Shown: piece by piece, positions 1-5,293 of the stretch
How the letters are laid out: every line of letters starts with the position of its first letter
How positions within the stretch are numbered: the first letter of the stretch is position 1
Source of the DNA: Clostridia bacterium
GTDB taxonomy: Bacteria > Bacillota_A > Clostridia > Oscillospirales > CAG-272
Assembly (NCBI GenBank): GCA_017395725.1
Contig: JAFQOB010000333.1
Span: 1 to 5,302, forward strand
Length of the DNA: 5,302 nt
Direction of reading: 5' to 3'
Notes under the pieces: generated by a model
What the model saw: the letters and a program-made list of their open reading frames with translations, nothing else
Told to the model about the DNA's origin: nothing
Databases searched by the model: none
Made by a program: the position numbers and the translations under genes

Positions 1-3
1 CCA

Positions 4-888
4 TCAGTCAAGTTTAAAGCCAAAATTGGATATCACAGACTGTGAATCTCTCCAATTTTCCTTTACCTTTACCCATATATTCAAATATACCTTGGTCTCG
101 AAAAACGCTTCCATATCTTCTCTTGCATAACTGCCTATTTTCTTCAAAGTCTCGCCACGTTTGCCTATTATTATTCCCTTGTGGCTTTCCTTTTCGCAGT
201 ATACTGTAGCATTTATCTTCAGTATCTTTTGTCCCTCTTCAAACGTATCAACTATTACAGCCGTTCCGTGCGGAATCTCTTCGTCAAGGGTTCTCAGAAG
301 CTTCTCTCTTATCATCTCAGCCGCAATCTGTCTTTCAGGTTGGTCCGTCAATGCAGTCTCGGGGAAAAACCATTCGCCCTCACTCAAAAAGCCTTCTGCT
401 TCCTTTAATACAATATCAGTTCCGTCATTCTTAACTGCTGATATGGGTATAATCGACTTAAATTCGTGCAATGCCGAATATGCCTTTATACATTCGCCAA
501 TCTGCTCAGCATCTGCCTTATCTGTCTTATTAATTACAAGTATAGCCGGTAATTCCTGCTTCTTTATTCTCTCGATAAAGCCCTCTTCTATCTGTCCGGG
601 GGCGTATGTCGCATCAACTACAAGTATTACTGCGTCAGATTCGCCTACGGTCTTACGTACGTTCTTTACCATTATATCCCCGAGCTTCGTCTTGGGCTTA
701 TGCATTCCGGGGGTATCAAGAAATACATACTGGTCTTCACCCTCGGTGAGTATACCTGTTATTCTGTTTCTTGTCGTCTGCGGTTTCTTTGATACTATCG
801 CAATCTTCTCGCCCATAAGAGCGTTAAGTAACGTCGATTTTCCTACGTTTGGTCTTCCTACTATCGCAATAAAAGCTGTTCTCTTCAT
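4..888 (-). CDS. era: GTPase Era, 16S rRNA-binding ribosome assembly factor
   Basis: Era is a GTPase that binds the 3' end of 16S rRNA and assists maturation of the 30S subunit in the cytoplasm or at the membrane. The 294-residue protein has the usual family length. All G motifs are visible: G1 GRPNVGKS (11-18), G2 around QTTRNRI (37-43), G3 DTPG (58-61), G4 NKTD (120-123) and G5 SAV (150-152). The linker FFPETALTDQPER (174-186) leads into a C-terminal KH domain whose GxxG loop is GKRG (242-245). The end, with WRDS and FGF, is typical of Era, so the gene is complete. The ATG at 886-888 follows a GAGGT ribosome binding site at 893-897 with 4 bases between. That site directly abuts the ybeY stop codon, so the two genes are probably translationally coupled. 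It is the last gene of the operon visible here; recO often follows era in Firmicutes but would lie outside the window. Confidence 0.98.
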   Translation of the reverse strand: MKRTAFIAIVGRPNVGKSTLLNALMGEKIAIVSKKPQTTRNRITGILTEGEDQYVFLDTPGMHKPKTKLGDIMVKNVRKTVGESDAVILVVDATYAPGQIEEGFIERIKKQELPAILVINKTDKADAEQIGECIKAYSALHEFKSIIPISAVKNDGTDIVLKEAEGFLSEGEWFFPETALTDQPERQIAAEMIREKLLRTLDEEIPHGTAVIVDTFEEGQKILKINATVYCEKESHKGIIIGKRGETLKKIGSYAREDMEAFFETKVYLNIWVKVKENWRDSQSVISNFGFKLD

Positions 889-897
889 TTCTACCTC

Positions 898-1338
898 TTA
901 TCTTATCTGTCCTATTTCTTTTAATACTTCTTCTTGCTTTGCAAACATTGTCTTTTCGTCTTGTTCGCTTGTTTCGTGGTCATACCCGAGAAGATGCAAA
1001 CATGAGTGTACGCACAAAAATGATATTTCTCTCTCTATGGAATGTCCGTACTCCTCTGCCTGTTCCTTTGCCTTTTCAAGCGATATAACTATATCCCCAA
1101 GCATATCGTCCTCGTCCATCGGAAATGACAATACGTCGGTCTCGCGGTCAATATCTCTGTACTCTTTGTTTAATTCTCTTATATTCTCATTGTCTGTAAA
1201 GGTTACCGAAATCTCACAGTCATTGTCAAAACCCTCGTATTTCAACGTTCCCTCTACCGCTTTCTTTACAAGCTCTTCATATTCGGGAAGAACTTCAATT
1301 CTTTCTTGCTCATTCTCTATATAATAAGTCACTTTCAT
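898..1338 (-). CDS. ybeY: Endoribonuclease YbeY (rRNA maturation factor)
   Basis: YbeY is a zinc-dependent endoribonuclease needed for 16S rRNA 3'-end maturation and 70S ribosome quality control. The 146-residue protein shows the complete signature. A conserved arginine lies in LNKEYRDIDRETDVLSFP (R61, with TDVLSFP at 67-73), GDI follows at 81-83, and the metal-binding motif HSCLHLLGYDH supplies His111, His115 and His121 in the H-x3-H-x5-H spacing. The residue after the first histidine is Ser rather than the Gly seen in many homologues. The ATG at 1336-1338 lies only 2 bases after the phoH stop codon. The nearest purine-rich site, AAGGA, is inside the end of phoH about 13 bases upstream. This is long for a normal ribosome binding site and suggests coupling by reinitiation. 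Nine bases separate it from era. YbeY acts with PhoH/YbeZ and Era in ribosome maturation, so this order is functionally sensible. Confidence 0.98.
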   Translation of the reverse strand: MKVTYYIENEQERIEVLPEYEELVKKAVEGTLKYEGFDNDCEISVTFTDNENIRELNKEYRDIDRETDVLSFPMDEDDMLGDIVISLEKAKEQAEEYGHSIEREISFLCVHSCLHLLGYDHETSEQDEKTMFAKQEEVLKEIGQIR

Positions 1339-1340
1339 AT

Positions 1341-2360
1341 TCAGTTAACCGTCCTTTTTATTATCTTCTGCGCCTTAGCCTTTTCCATATTCTCTTTTTC
1401 GTATTTGTCGTAAGCGTTGATTATTCGTTGTACAAGCTTATGTCTTACAACGTCTCTTGATGAAAAGTTGTGGATATATATTCCCTCAACATCTTTCAGT
1501 ATCTTCATCGCCTCAACAAGTCCGCTTTTCTTGCCAAAAGGCAGGTCGGTCTGTGTTATGTCCCCCGTTACAACCGCCTTTGTGTTAAAGCCAAGTCTTG
1601 TCAAAAACATCTTCATCTGCTCAGGGGTCGTATTCTGCGCTTCGTCAAGTATTATAAACGAATCGTCAAGGGTTCTTCCTCGCATATACGCTAACGGTGC
1701 TATTTCAATTACGCCCTTTTCAAGATTGCGTAAATAGTTTTCTCCGCCCATCATCTCGTACATAGCGTCATAAAGAGGTCTCAAATACGGGTCTATCTTA
1801 TTCTGCAAGTCACCCGGCAAATAACCAAGCTTTTCACCCGCTTCTACTGCAGGTCGGGTTAATATAATTCGGCTGACTTCCTTATTCCTAAGTGCTGTAA
1901 CAGCCATAGCAACCGCCAAAAAGGTCTTACCTGTTCCCGCAGGTCCTATACCCATAACAACCATATTCTTCTTTATGGCATCAACGTAATGCTTCTGTCC
2001 TACTGTCTTTGCCTTTATGGGCTTTCCTCTTGACGTGATGCAGATACAATCGTCACCAAAATCTTCAAGCTCGTCTGCTCTTCCGTCCTTTATCATACTT
2101 ATAACGTAATCAACGTTTTGCTCACTTACACTATCGTCAAGCACCGATAGCTTCTTTAAATACGCTAAAGCCTCGTGCGCCTTTTCTACGTTCTCCTGCT
2201 CTCCCGATACAACAATCGCATTTCCCGCTGTTCTCTCGGTATCTCTATTCGTTATCCTAACTCCAAATGCATTTTCAATCATCTGCACGTTAGAATCAAA
2301 ATTACCGAATATTATTGACGTCTGCTCAAACGTATCGGTCAGCAATACTTTTTCCGACAT
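1341..2360 (-). CDS. phoH: PhoH-like ATPase (YbeZ type)
   Basis: This is a PhoH/YbeZ family P-loop ATPase, thought to work with YbeY in RNA metabolism; its exact reaction is not established. In the 339-residue protein, residues about 10-70 form a KH-like N-terminal region. The PhoH ATPase domain follows, with Walker A GPAGTGKT (139-146), the conserved LTRPAVEAGEKLGYLPGD segment (167-184), Walker B FIILDEAQN (235-243) and TGDITQTDLP (265-274). The tail (about 318-339) is lysine-rich. The ATG at 2358-2360 follows an AAAGGGAAAG site at 2366-2375. The gene begins 21 bases after yqfD and ends 2 bases before ybeY. In Bacillus the equivalent gene is also downstream of yqfCD, but pgpH usually lies between phoH and ybeY; here it is absent. 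Because phoH, ybeY and era are vegetative genes sitting behind sporulation genes, a promoter inside yqfD is expected. Confidence 0.97.
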   Translation of the reverse strand: MSEKVLLTDTFEQTSIIFGNFDSNVQMIENAFGVRITNRDTERTAGNAIVVSGEQENVEKAHEALAYLKKLSVLDDSVSEQNVDYVISMIKDGRADELEDFGDDCICITSRGKPIKAKTVGQKHYVDAIKKNMVVMGIGPAGTGKTFLAVAMAVTALRNKEVSRIILTRPAVEAGEKLGYLPGDLQNKIDPYLRPLYDAMYEMMGGENYLRNLEKGVIEIAPLAYMRGRTLDDSFIILDEAQNTTPEQMKMFLTRLGFNTKAVVTGDITQTDLPFGKKSGLVEAMKILKDVEGIYIHNFSSRDVVRHKLVQRIINAYDKYEKENMEKAKAQKIIKRTVN

Positions 2361-2381
2361 TTATTCTTTCCCTTTCATTTT

Positions 2382-3563
2382 CTACGGATTATTTTTCTCT
2401 GTCTTTATCTCTTTTTCAAGAGCTATATCTGTTATACAATATACTTTACAACTCAACTTGTATCCCTCGTCGGTTACAGTCTCTTCTACAGTTCTTTCAA
2501 GCACGTCGGCATTTTCAAGCTCTTCGGATAGAATCCTGCTTAACTGTTTTTCAGCTTCTTTCCGCGCTTCGTTCTCGTCTAAAACTATCGTTTCTTCGGT
2601 ATACTCAAGCCGACTCGTCTTCGTTACCACAAAGGGTAATCTGACTTTGTCAAACAACACTAATCTTTCTCGGTCAACTACTTCGTCATATTTTTCAAAG
2701 CTGTTCTTTATATTCGAAAACAGCTTTATTTCCTTTCCAAAAAAGGTTATAACACTCTTATTTTGGCGATTATCCGTATACTTCTTAACGGTCTTCTCAT
2801 AAGGAACGTTCACCTCAAACTCCCGCGTTACGTAAGCGTAAACACTCCCCGTTGACCTAACCATATCAAACCCATAAGTCTTTTCAAAAAAGCCGCTTAC
2901 TAATAAGTCCCCTTCTTTGACTACCGACTCCTTTTCAACAACTGACTTTCCTGAATATACTGTCATACTCTCAATCTGCCCGCTGTATTTCGCAACAAGG
3001 TTTGATGCAAAGTATCCCTCTTCTTCATTTCGCTTCTTACGTTCACGTAATTCAACCTTTGCCGTCGTTCCTTCCATATTCACCGATATAAAAGAAAAAT
3101 CCTCCGACCTCTGCAAAAAGCTGTTACATAAGCTGTAATAATCAACCTTCGGTATATACGTTCCAACGCCAAAACCAACGTCTAACAGCTGGTTTTCTAC
3201 CACACTATCGGGTATGTCTTCATTTCCGGAAAAGGTTATTTGCCATACGTAATTTTTTGAAATCGCTAACATACAACCAAAAATTAATGCGCCCACTATC
3301 ACACCGTATCTTTTTTTGTAACGCATCAGGAAAAATGGCAAGCCTTCCCCTCTTATACTATAAACTTTTATCCCCGATTTGTCAAGCAAACTTCTCACTT
3401 TCTTGTATTTTGAGAGCCTTACGGAAAAAGATATTTTTTCATCATCTCTTTTTATCTTTTTTGCTAATATTCCATTCCTGTGAAGCAGGTTTATGCACTT
3501 CTCTGTATGGGTAATGTCAAGTTCAATTTTTACAATGCCAAACACATAATCAAGAAAGCCCAT
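2382..3563 (-). CDS. yqfD: Sporulation protein YqfD
   Basis: This is a member of the YqfD sporulation family. In Bacillus the gene belongs to the mother-cell sigma-E regulon and the product is a membrane-anchored protein needed for efficient sporulation; its biochemical role is unknown. From the chosen start the protein has 393 residues, the usual size. It has an N-terminal cytoplasmic part (1-82), one membrane segment (about 86-104) and a long, probably extracytoplasmic region. This region contains GTTAKVELRER (165-175) and the well-conserved NLVAKYSG...VVKEGDLLVSG stretch (188-224). Residues about 325-360 are acidic and helical. The reading frame can be extended to a TTG at 3582-3584, but I prefer the ATG at 3561-3563. 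GGGGAG at 3571-3576 is ideally placed 7 bases before it, and the resulting N-terminus (MGFLDYVFG) matches the family pattern. An intermediate ATG at 3567-3569 is too close to that site. The gene overlaps the end of yqfC by 14 bases. Confidence 0.93.
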   Translation of the reverse strand: MGFLDYVFGIVKIELDITHTEKCINLLHRNGILAKKIKRDDEKISFSVRLSKYKKVRSLLDKSGIKVYSIRGEGLPFFLMRYKKRYGVIVGALIFGCMLAISKNYVWQITFSGNEDIPDSVVENQLLDVGFGVGTYIPKVDYYSLCNSFLQRSEDFSFISVNMEGTTAKVELRERKKRNEEEGYFASNLVAKYSGQIESMTVYSGKSVVEKESVVKEGDLLVSGFFEKTYGFDMVRSTGSVYAYVTREFEVNVPYEKTVKKYTDNRQNKSVITFFGKEIKLFSNIKNSFEKYDEVVDRERLVLFDKVRLPFVVTKTSRLEYTEETIVLDENEARKEAEKQLSRILSEELENADVLERTVEETVTDEGYKLSCKVYCITDIALEKEIKTEKNNP

Positions 3564-3846
3564 AATCATACTCCCCAAACACAACCTTATCTATTTTCCC
3601 CGATATGCACAACGTCGCGTGATAATAATTCTTCAACGTCAATCCCGAACCTATTATATGCACTAAGTCTCCGCACACCTCAAGTACTATATGTTCATTC
3701 TCATATAATTTTATGCTTAAAACACCGTCTACAGTTATCTCCCGTCTGCCCGATAACCCAACTAAAAAGTCGCGGCACATCTCGTCTAACGGCAATTCGG
3801 TTATTTCCGATAACCCAGATATCATTCGGTAAATACCCCTTTTCAA
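3550..3846 (-). CDS. yqfC: Sporulation protein YqfC (YabP/YqfC family), TTG start
   Basis: This is a small sporulation protein of the YabP/YqfC family, which is expressed under sigma-E in Bacillus; its molecular function is unknown. Evidence is its position directly upstream of yqfD, its size, and its sequence pattern. A short helix ending in ELPLDEMC (17-24) is followed by a beta-rich part. That part holds the alternating ITVDGVLSIKLYENEHIVLEV segment and the G-K-I-D-K-V-V-F ending (83-90). The frame can be opened as far as a TTG at 3880-3882, but nothing like a ribosome binding site precedes that codon. The TTG at 3844-3846 lies 6 bases after GGGGGA (3853-3858) and gives 98 residues, close to the roughly 93 of the Bacillus protein, so I chose it. 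The ATG at 3823-3825 is a less likely alternative. The last bases overlap the yqfD start and contain its ribosome binding site. Confidence 0.87.
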   Translation of the reverse strand: MKRGIYRMISGLSEITELPLDEMCRDFLVGLSGRREITVDGVLSIKLYENEHIVLEVCGDLVHIIGSGLTLKNYYHATLCISGKIDKVVFGEYDYGLS

Positions 3847-3848
3847 GT

Positions 3849-3875
3849 ATATTCCCCCGTTTTCTCTAATATTAT
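3849..3875 (+). promoter_or_regulatory. Candidate sigma-E-type promoter for ylbJ
   Basis: ATATT (3849-3853) is an exact match to the core of the sigma-E -35 element. After 14 bases it is followed by AATATTAT (3868-3875), which matches the -10 consensus CATACAAT at 5 of 8 positions. Transcription would start near 3882, upstream of the GGAGGT ribosome binding site (3895-3900) of ylbJ. The -35 lies over the ribosome binding site of yqfC on the other strand. The region is very AT-rich, so a chance match is possible. Confidence 0.28.
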
Positions 3876-3885
3876 TATTCAAGAC

Positions 3886-3915
3886 ATCTTATGCGGAGGT
3901 ATAACTTTAAATGAC
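3886..3915 (-). promoter_or_regulatory. Candidate sigma-E-type promoter for yqfC-yqfD
   Basis: Read on the minus strand, GTCATTTA (3908-3915) and CATAAGAT (3886-3893) are separated by 14 bases. In Bacillus, sigma-E promoters have a -35 like KMATATT and a -10 like CATACAAT at about this spacing. The -10 matches at 6 of 8 positions; the -35 match is weaker. Transcription would start near 3879, about 33 bases before the TTG start chosen for yqfC, which leaves room for its ribosome binding site. The -35 overlaps the ylbJ start codon. The assignment is an inference from consensus matching in AT-rich DNA. Confidence 0.4.
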
Positions 3916-4858
3916 TAAGACAAAAAGTGTTGCCCTTTTTAATATCTTTTCGTTTTTGACTGTATTTCTATTCTTTTTTCTGCTGAAATCTCCTGTTCAA
4001 GCGACACGCTCGGTAAATCAAGGACTTTCAATTTGTCTCACAAAAGCAATTCCCTCTCTCTTTCCTTTTCTTGTTCTCAATGAGCTTATGCTTTCCTGGG
4101 GTTTGGCTGAAAGGTTGGGAAAACATATCGGTGCCCCCTTTTGTAAAGCCTTTAAAATTAAAAACATAAGCTTTGCAGCCTTTTTATCCGGCTGTCTATT
4201 CGGCTTTCCCTTGGGCACAAAAACCGCCGTCTCACTCTATGAAAAAAACAGTATTTCAAAAAAAGAGGCGGAAAGGCTTATTTGCTTTTGCTCAAATACA
4301 GGTCCCGCATTTATTATCGGTATTGTGGGGGCTGCACTATCAAATAAAAATATCGCTCTCTGTATCTATATGAGCCAAATTCTGTCGGCAATAATTATTG
4401 GACTGTTTCTACGAAAAGAAGACGCATATTTGGAAACAGTTTTAACCGAGAAACAAATGCGTTTTTCTTTGTCGGATATTCCAAAAGCCGTTACAAACAG
4501 CGTTGTTCCTATGCTGAATATTTGTGCCTTCATCTGCTTCTTTTCCTGCGTTTCGGGTTCGGTGGAAAATATGCTCTCTGCCATCGGTGTCGGCGAATAT
4601 ATCTCTGTATTTCTTGTGGGACTCTTTGAGATTACAAAAGGTATTTCTCTCCTTGAAAACTACGGAACTAACTTCGCCTCTGTCTTCTGCTCGGCTTTTC
4701 TTATCGGTTGGTCGGGGGTATCCGTCATTTTGCAAAGTGTCAGCATTACTTCAAAATATGGGTTGAGCTGCAAAAAATTTGTACTTTCAAAAGCTCTGCA
4801 AGGTCTTATTTGCGCCATAATTTGCATTATTATTTGCAAAATCTTTAAACTCTATTGA
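3911..4858 (+). CDS. ylbJ: Sporulation integral membrane protein YlbJ
   Basis: This is a polytopic membrane protein of the YlbJ family, related to the nucleoside-recognition (Gate) domain proteins. YlbJ in Bacillus is a sigma-E-controlled protein needed for spore heat resistance; its substrate, if it is a transporter, is unknown. In the 315 residues I see about seven or eight hydrophobic segments: near 8-26, 46-64, 87-108, 131-166, 195-213, 226-245, 257-277 and 293-312. Conserved glycine-rich parts are SGCLFGFPLGTKT (93-105) and CFCSNTGPAFIIG (125-137), the two half-sites typical of this family, and GWSG (266-269). The EKNSISKKEAERL linker (111-123) matches the family's charged loop. It is shorter than Bacillus YlbJ (roughly 400 residues), but both ends look intact. 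The ATG follows GGAGGT (3895-3900) at 10 bases. It is divergent from yqfCD, which suggests co-regulation during sporulation. SpmA-like proteins are the main alternative and fit less well. Confidence 0.88.
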   Translation: MTKTKSVALFNIFSFLTVFLFFFLLKSPVQATRSVNQGLSICLTKAIPSLFPFLVLNELMLSWGLAERLGKHIGAPFCKAFKIKNISFAAFLSGCLFGFPLGTKTAVSLYEKNSISKKEAERLICFCSNTGPAFIIGIVGAALSNKNIALCIYMSQILSAIIIGLFLRKEDAYLETVLTEKQMRFSLSDIPKAVTNSVVPMLNICAFICFFSCVSGSVENMLSAIGVGEYISVFLVGLFEITKGISLLENYGTNFASVFCSAFLIGWSGVSVILQSVSITSKYGLSCKKFVLSKALQGLICAIICIIICKIFKLY

Positions 4859-4883
4859 AAAATACGCTTCTTTCGTTTATAAT
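4855..4883 (+). promoter_or_regulatory. Sigma-A promoter for the small four-cysteine protein gene
   Basis: TTGAAA (4855-4860) and TATAAT (4878-4883) are separated by 17 bases, which is near-perfect for a vegetative sigma-A promoter: the -10 is exact and the -35 matches at 5 of 6 positions. The -35 overlaps the ylbJ stop codon (TGA at 4856-4858). The expected start near 4890 gives a leader of about 26 bases before the ATG at 4916. It implies that the small gene is expressed in growing cells independently of the sporulation gene in front of it. Confidence 0.8.
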
Positions 4884-4915
4884 TGAGTTAATGACAAATT
4901 AAAGGGGTTCTTGTT

Positions 4916-5125
4916 ATGGCAAAACGAAAAGAATTAGACTATGTTAAAATGTGCCTTTTCTGCGAAAATGCAACAATTCTCAAAAGCGACACCAATTTGC
5001 TATGTAAATATAAAGGTATTGTAAGCGAGGACTATGTTTGCCGTAAGTTCGTTTATGACCCACTAAAAAGAGAGCCTAAGTCTGCACCTAAGCTCCCTAC
5101 TATCGATAAAGATGATTTATTATAA
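4916..5125 (+). CDS. Small four-cysteine protein, possible metal binder, function unknown
   Basis: I do not recognise a named function. The 69-residue protein has four cysteines, C13 and C16 in a CLFC pair and then C30 and C42, with spacing C-x2-C-x13-C-x11-C. Such an arrangement suggests a small zinc- or iron-sulfur-binding fold, but no metal can be read from sequence. The C-terminal half contains CRKFVYDPLKR (42-52), followed by a proline- and charge-rich tail. There is no signal peptide or membrane segment, so it is probably cytoplasmic. It resembles, from memory, small uncharacterised proteins widespread in Clostridia that share the CRKF-YDPLKR motif. That it is a real gene is supported by the GGGG ribosome binding site (4904-4907) 8 bases before the ATG, a strong promoter at 4855-4883 and a terminator 11 bases after the stop. 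It therefore appears to be a single-gene transcription unit. Confidence 0.85.
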   Translation: MAKRKELDYVKMCLFCENATILKSDTNLLCKYKGIVSEDYVCRKFVYDPLKREPKSAPKLPTIDKDDLL

Positions 5126-5136
5126 TTTTATATAAG

Positions 5137-5164
5137 AAACACCGACAAACGTCGGTGTTTTTTT
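5137..5164 (+). terminator. Intrinsic terminator of the small-protein gene
   Basis: A perfect 10-base-pair stem (5137-5146 with 5151-5160) closes a four-base AAAC loop. It is followed by an uninterrupted T run ending at 5164, part of which belongs to the stem. It lies 11 bases after the stop codon at 5125. On the minus strand the same hairpin is followed by TTTCTTATATAAAA, a poorer but possible T tract, so it may also act weakly in the other direction. Confidence 0.93.
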
Positions 5165-5177
5165 ATTGGTATAAGAA

Positions 5178-5200
5178 AACCACCAGCTAAGCTGGTGGTT
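5178..5200. repeat. 23-base near-perfect palindrome
   Basis: AACCACCAGCT and AGCTGGTGGTT form a perfect 11-base-pair inverted repeat around a single central A (5189); a real hairpin would probably open to a 3-base TAA loop with a 10-base-pair stem. On the minus strand it is followed by TTTTCTTAT (overlapping its end), so it could terminate a convergent transcript entering from the right. On the plus strand no T run follows. It is the left-most component of the hairpin cluster. Confidence 0.85.
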
Positions 5201-5242
5201 CAAAAGAGGCTTTTGCCGTTGAGCAATTTTGCCGCAACAAAA

Positions 5243-5261
5243 CCTTCTCCAGCGGAGAAGG
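5243..5261. repeat. Inverted repeat CCTTCTCC/GGAGAAGG
   Basis: An 8-base-pair perfect stem (5243-5250 with 5254-5261) encloses an AGC loop and is followed by GGG. It is GC-rich compared with its surroundings and is part of the hairpin cluster at the right end. No T run follows on either strand, so a terminator role is unlikely. Confidence 0.8.
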
Positions 5262-5265
5262 GGGA

Positions 5266-5293
5266 CCACAAGAATTTCAAAGAAATTCGGTGG
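5266..5293. repeat. Inverted repeat with GAATTTC/GAAATTC core
   Basis: GAATTTC (5272-5278) and GAAATTC (5282-5288) pair perfectly around an AAA loop. The outer CCAC (5266-5269) and GTGG (5290-5293) extend the stem past a small asymmetric internal loop. The outer-stem sequence is repeated directly afterwards (GGTGGTGG, 5289-5296). It is the last hairpin before the window ends. Confidence 0.75.

Noticed and set aside
161..1324. A 387-codon open frame on the plus strand, antisense to era and ybeY.
   Set aside because: It runs across two certain genes on the other strand, has no ribosome binding site, and its product is a serine-, isoleucine- and phenylalanine-rich sequence typical of the complement of charged coding sequence.
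2431..2456. TTGAGT followed by TATAAC on the minus strand as a sigma-A promoter.
   Set aside because: The spacing is only 14 bases, too short for sigma-A; the nearby 18-base pair is a better though still weak candidate.
3847..3882. N-terminal extension of yqfC to the TTG at 3880-3882.
   Set aside because: No ribosome binding site precedes that codon, the extra 12 residues are not expected from the family, and the codon sits at the predicted transcription start.
4442..4735. A 97-codon minus-strand frame inside ylbJ.
   Set aside because: It lies wholly inside a well-supported membrane protein gene, lacks a ribosome binding site, and its product shows no recognisable features.
4859..4915. Riboswitch or leader RNA before the small gene.
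   Set aside because: The expected leader is only about 26 bases and shows no stem-loop; the gap is filled by the promoter and ribosome binding site.
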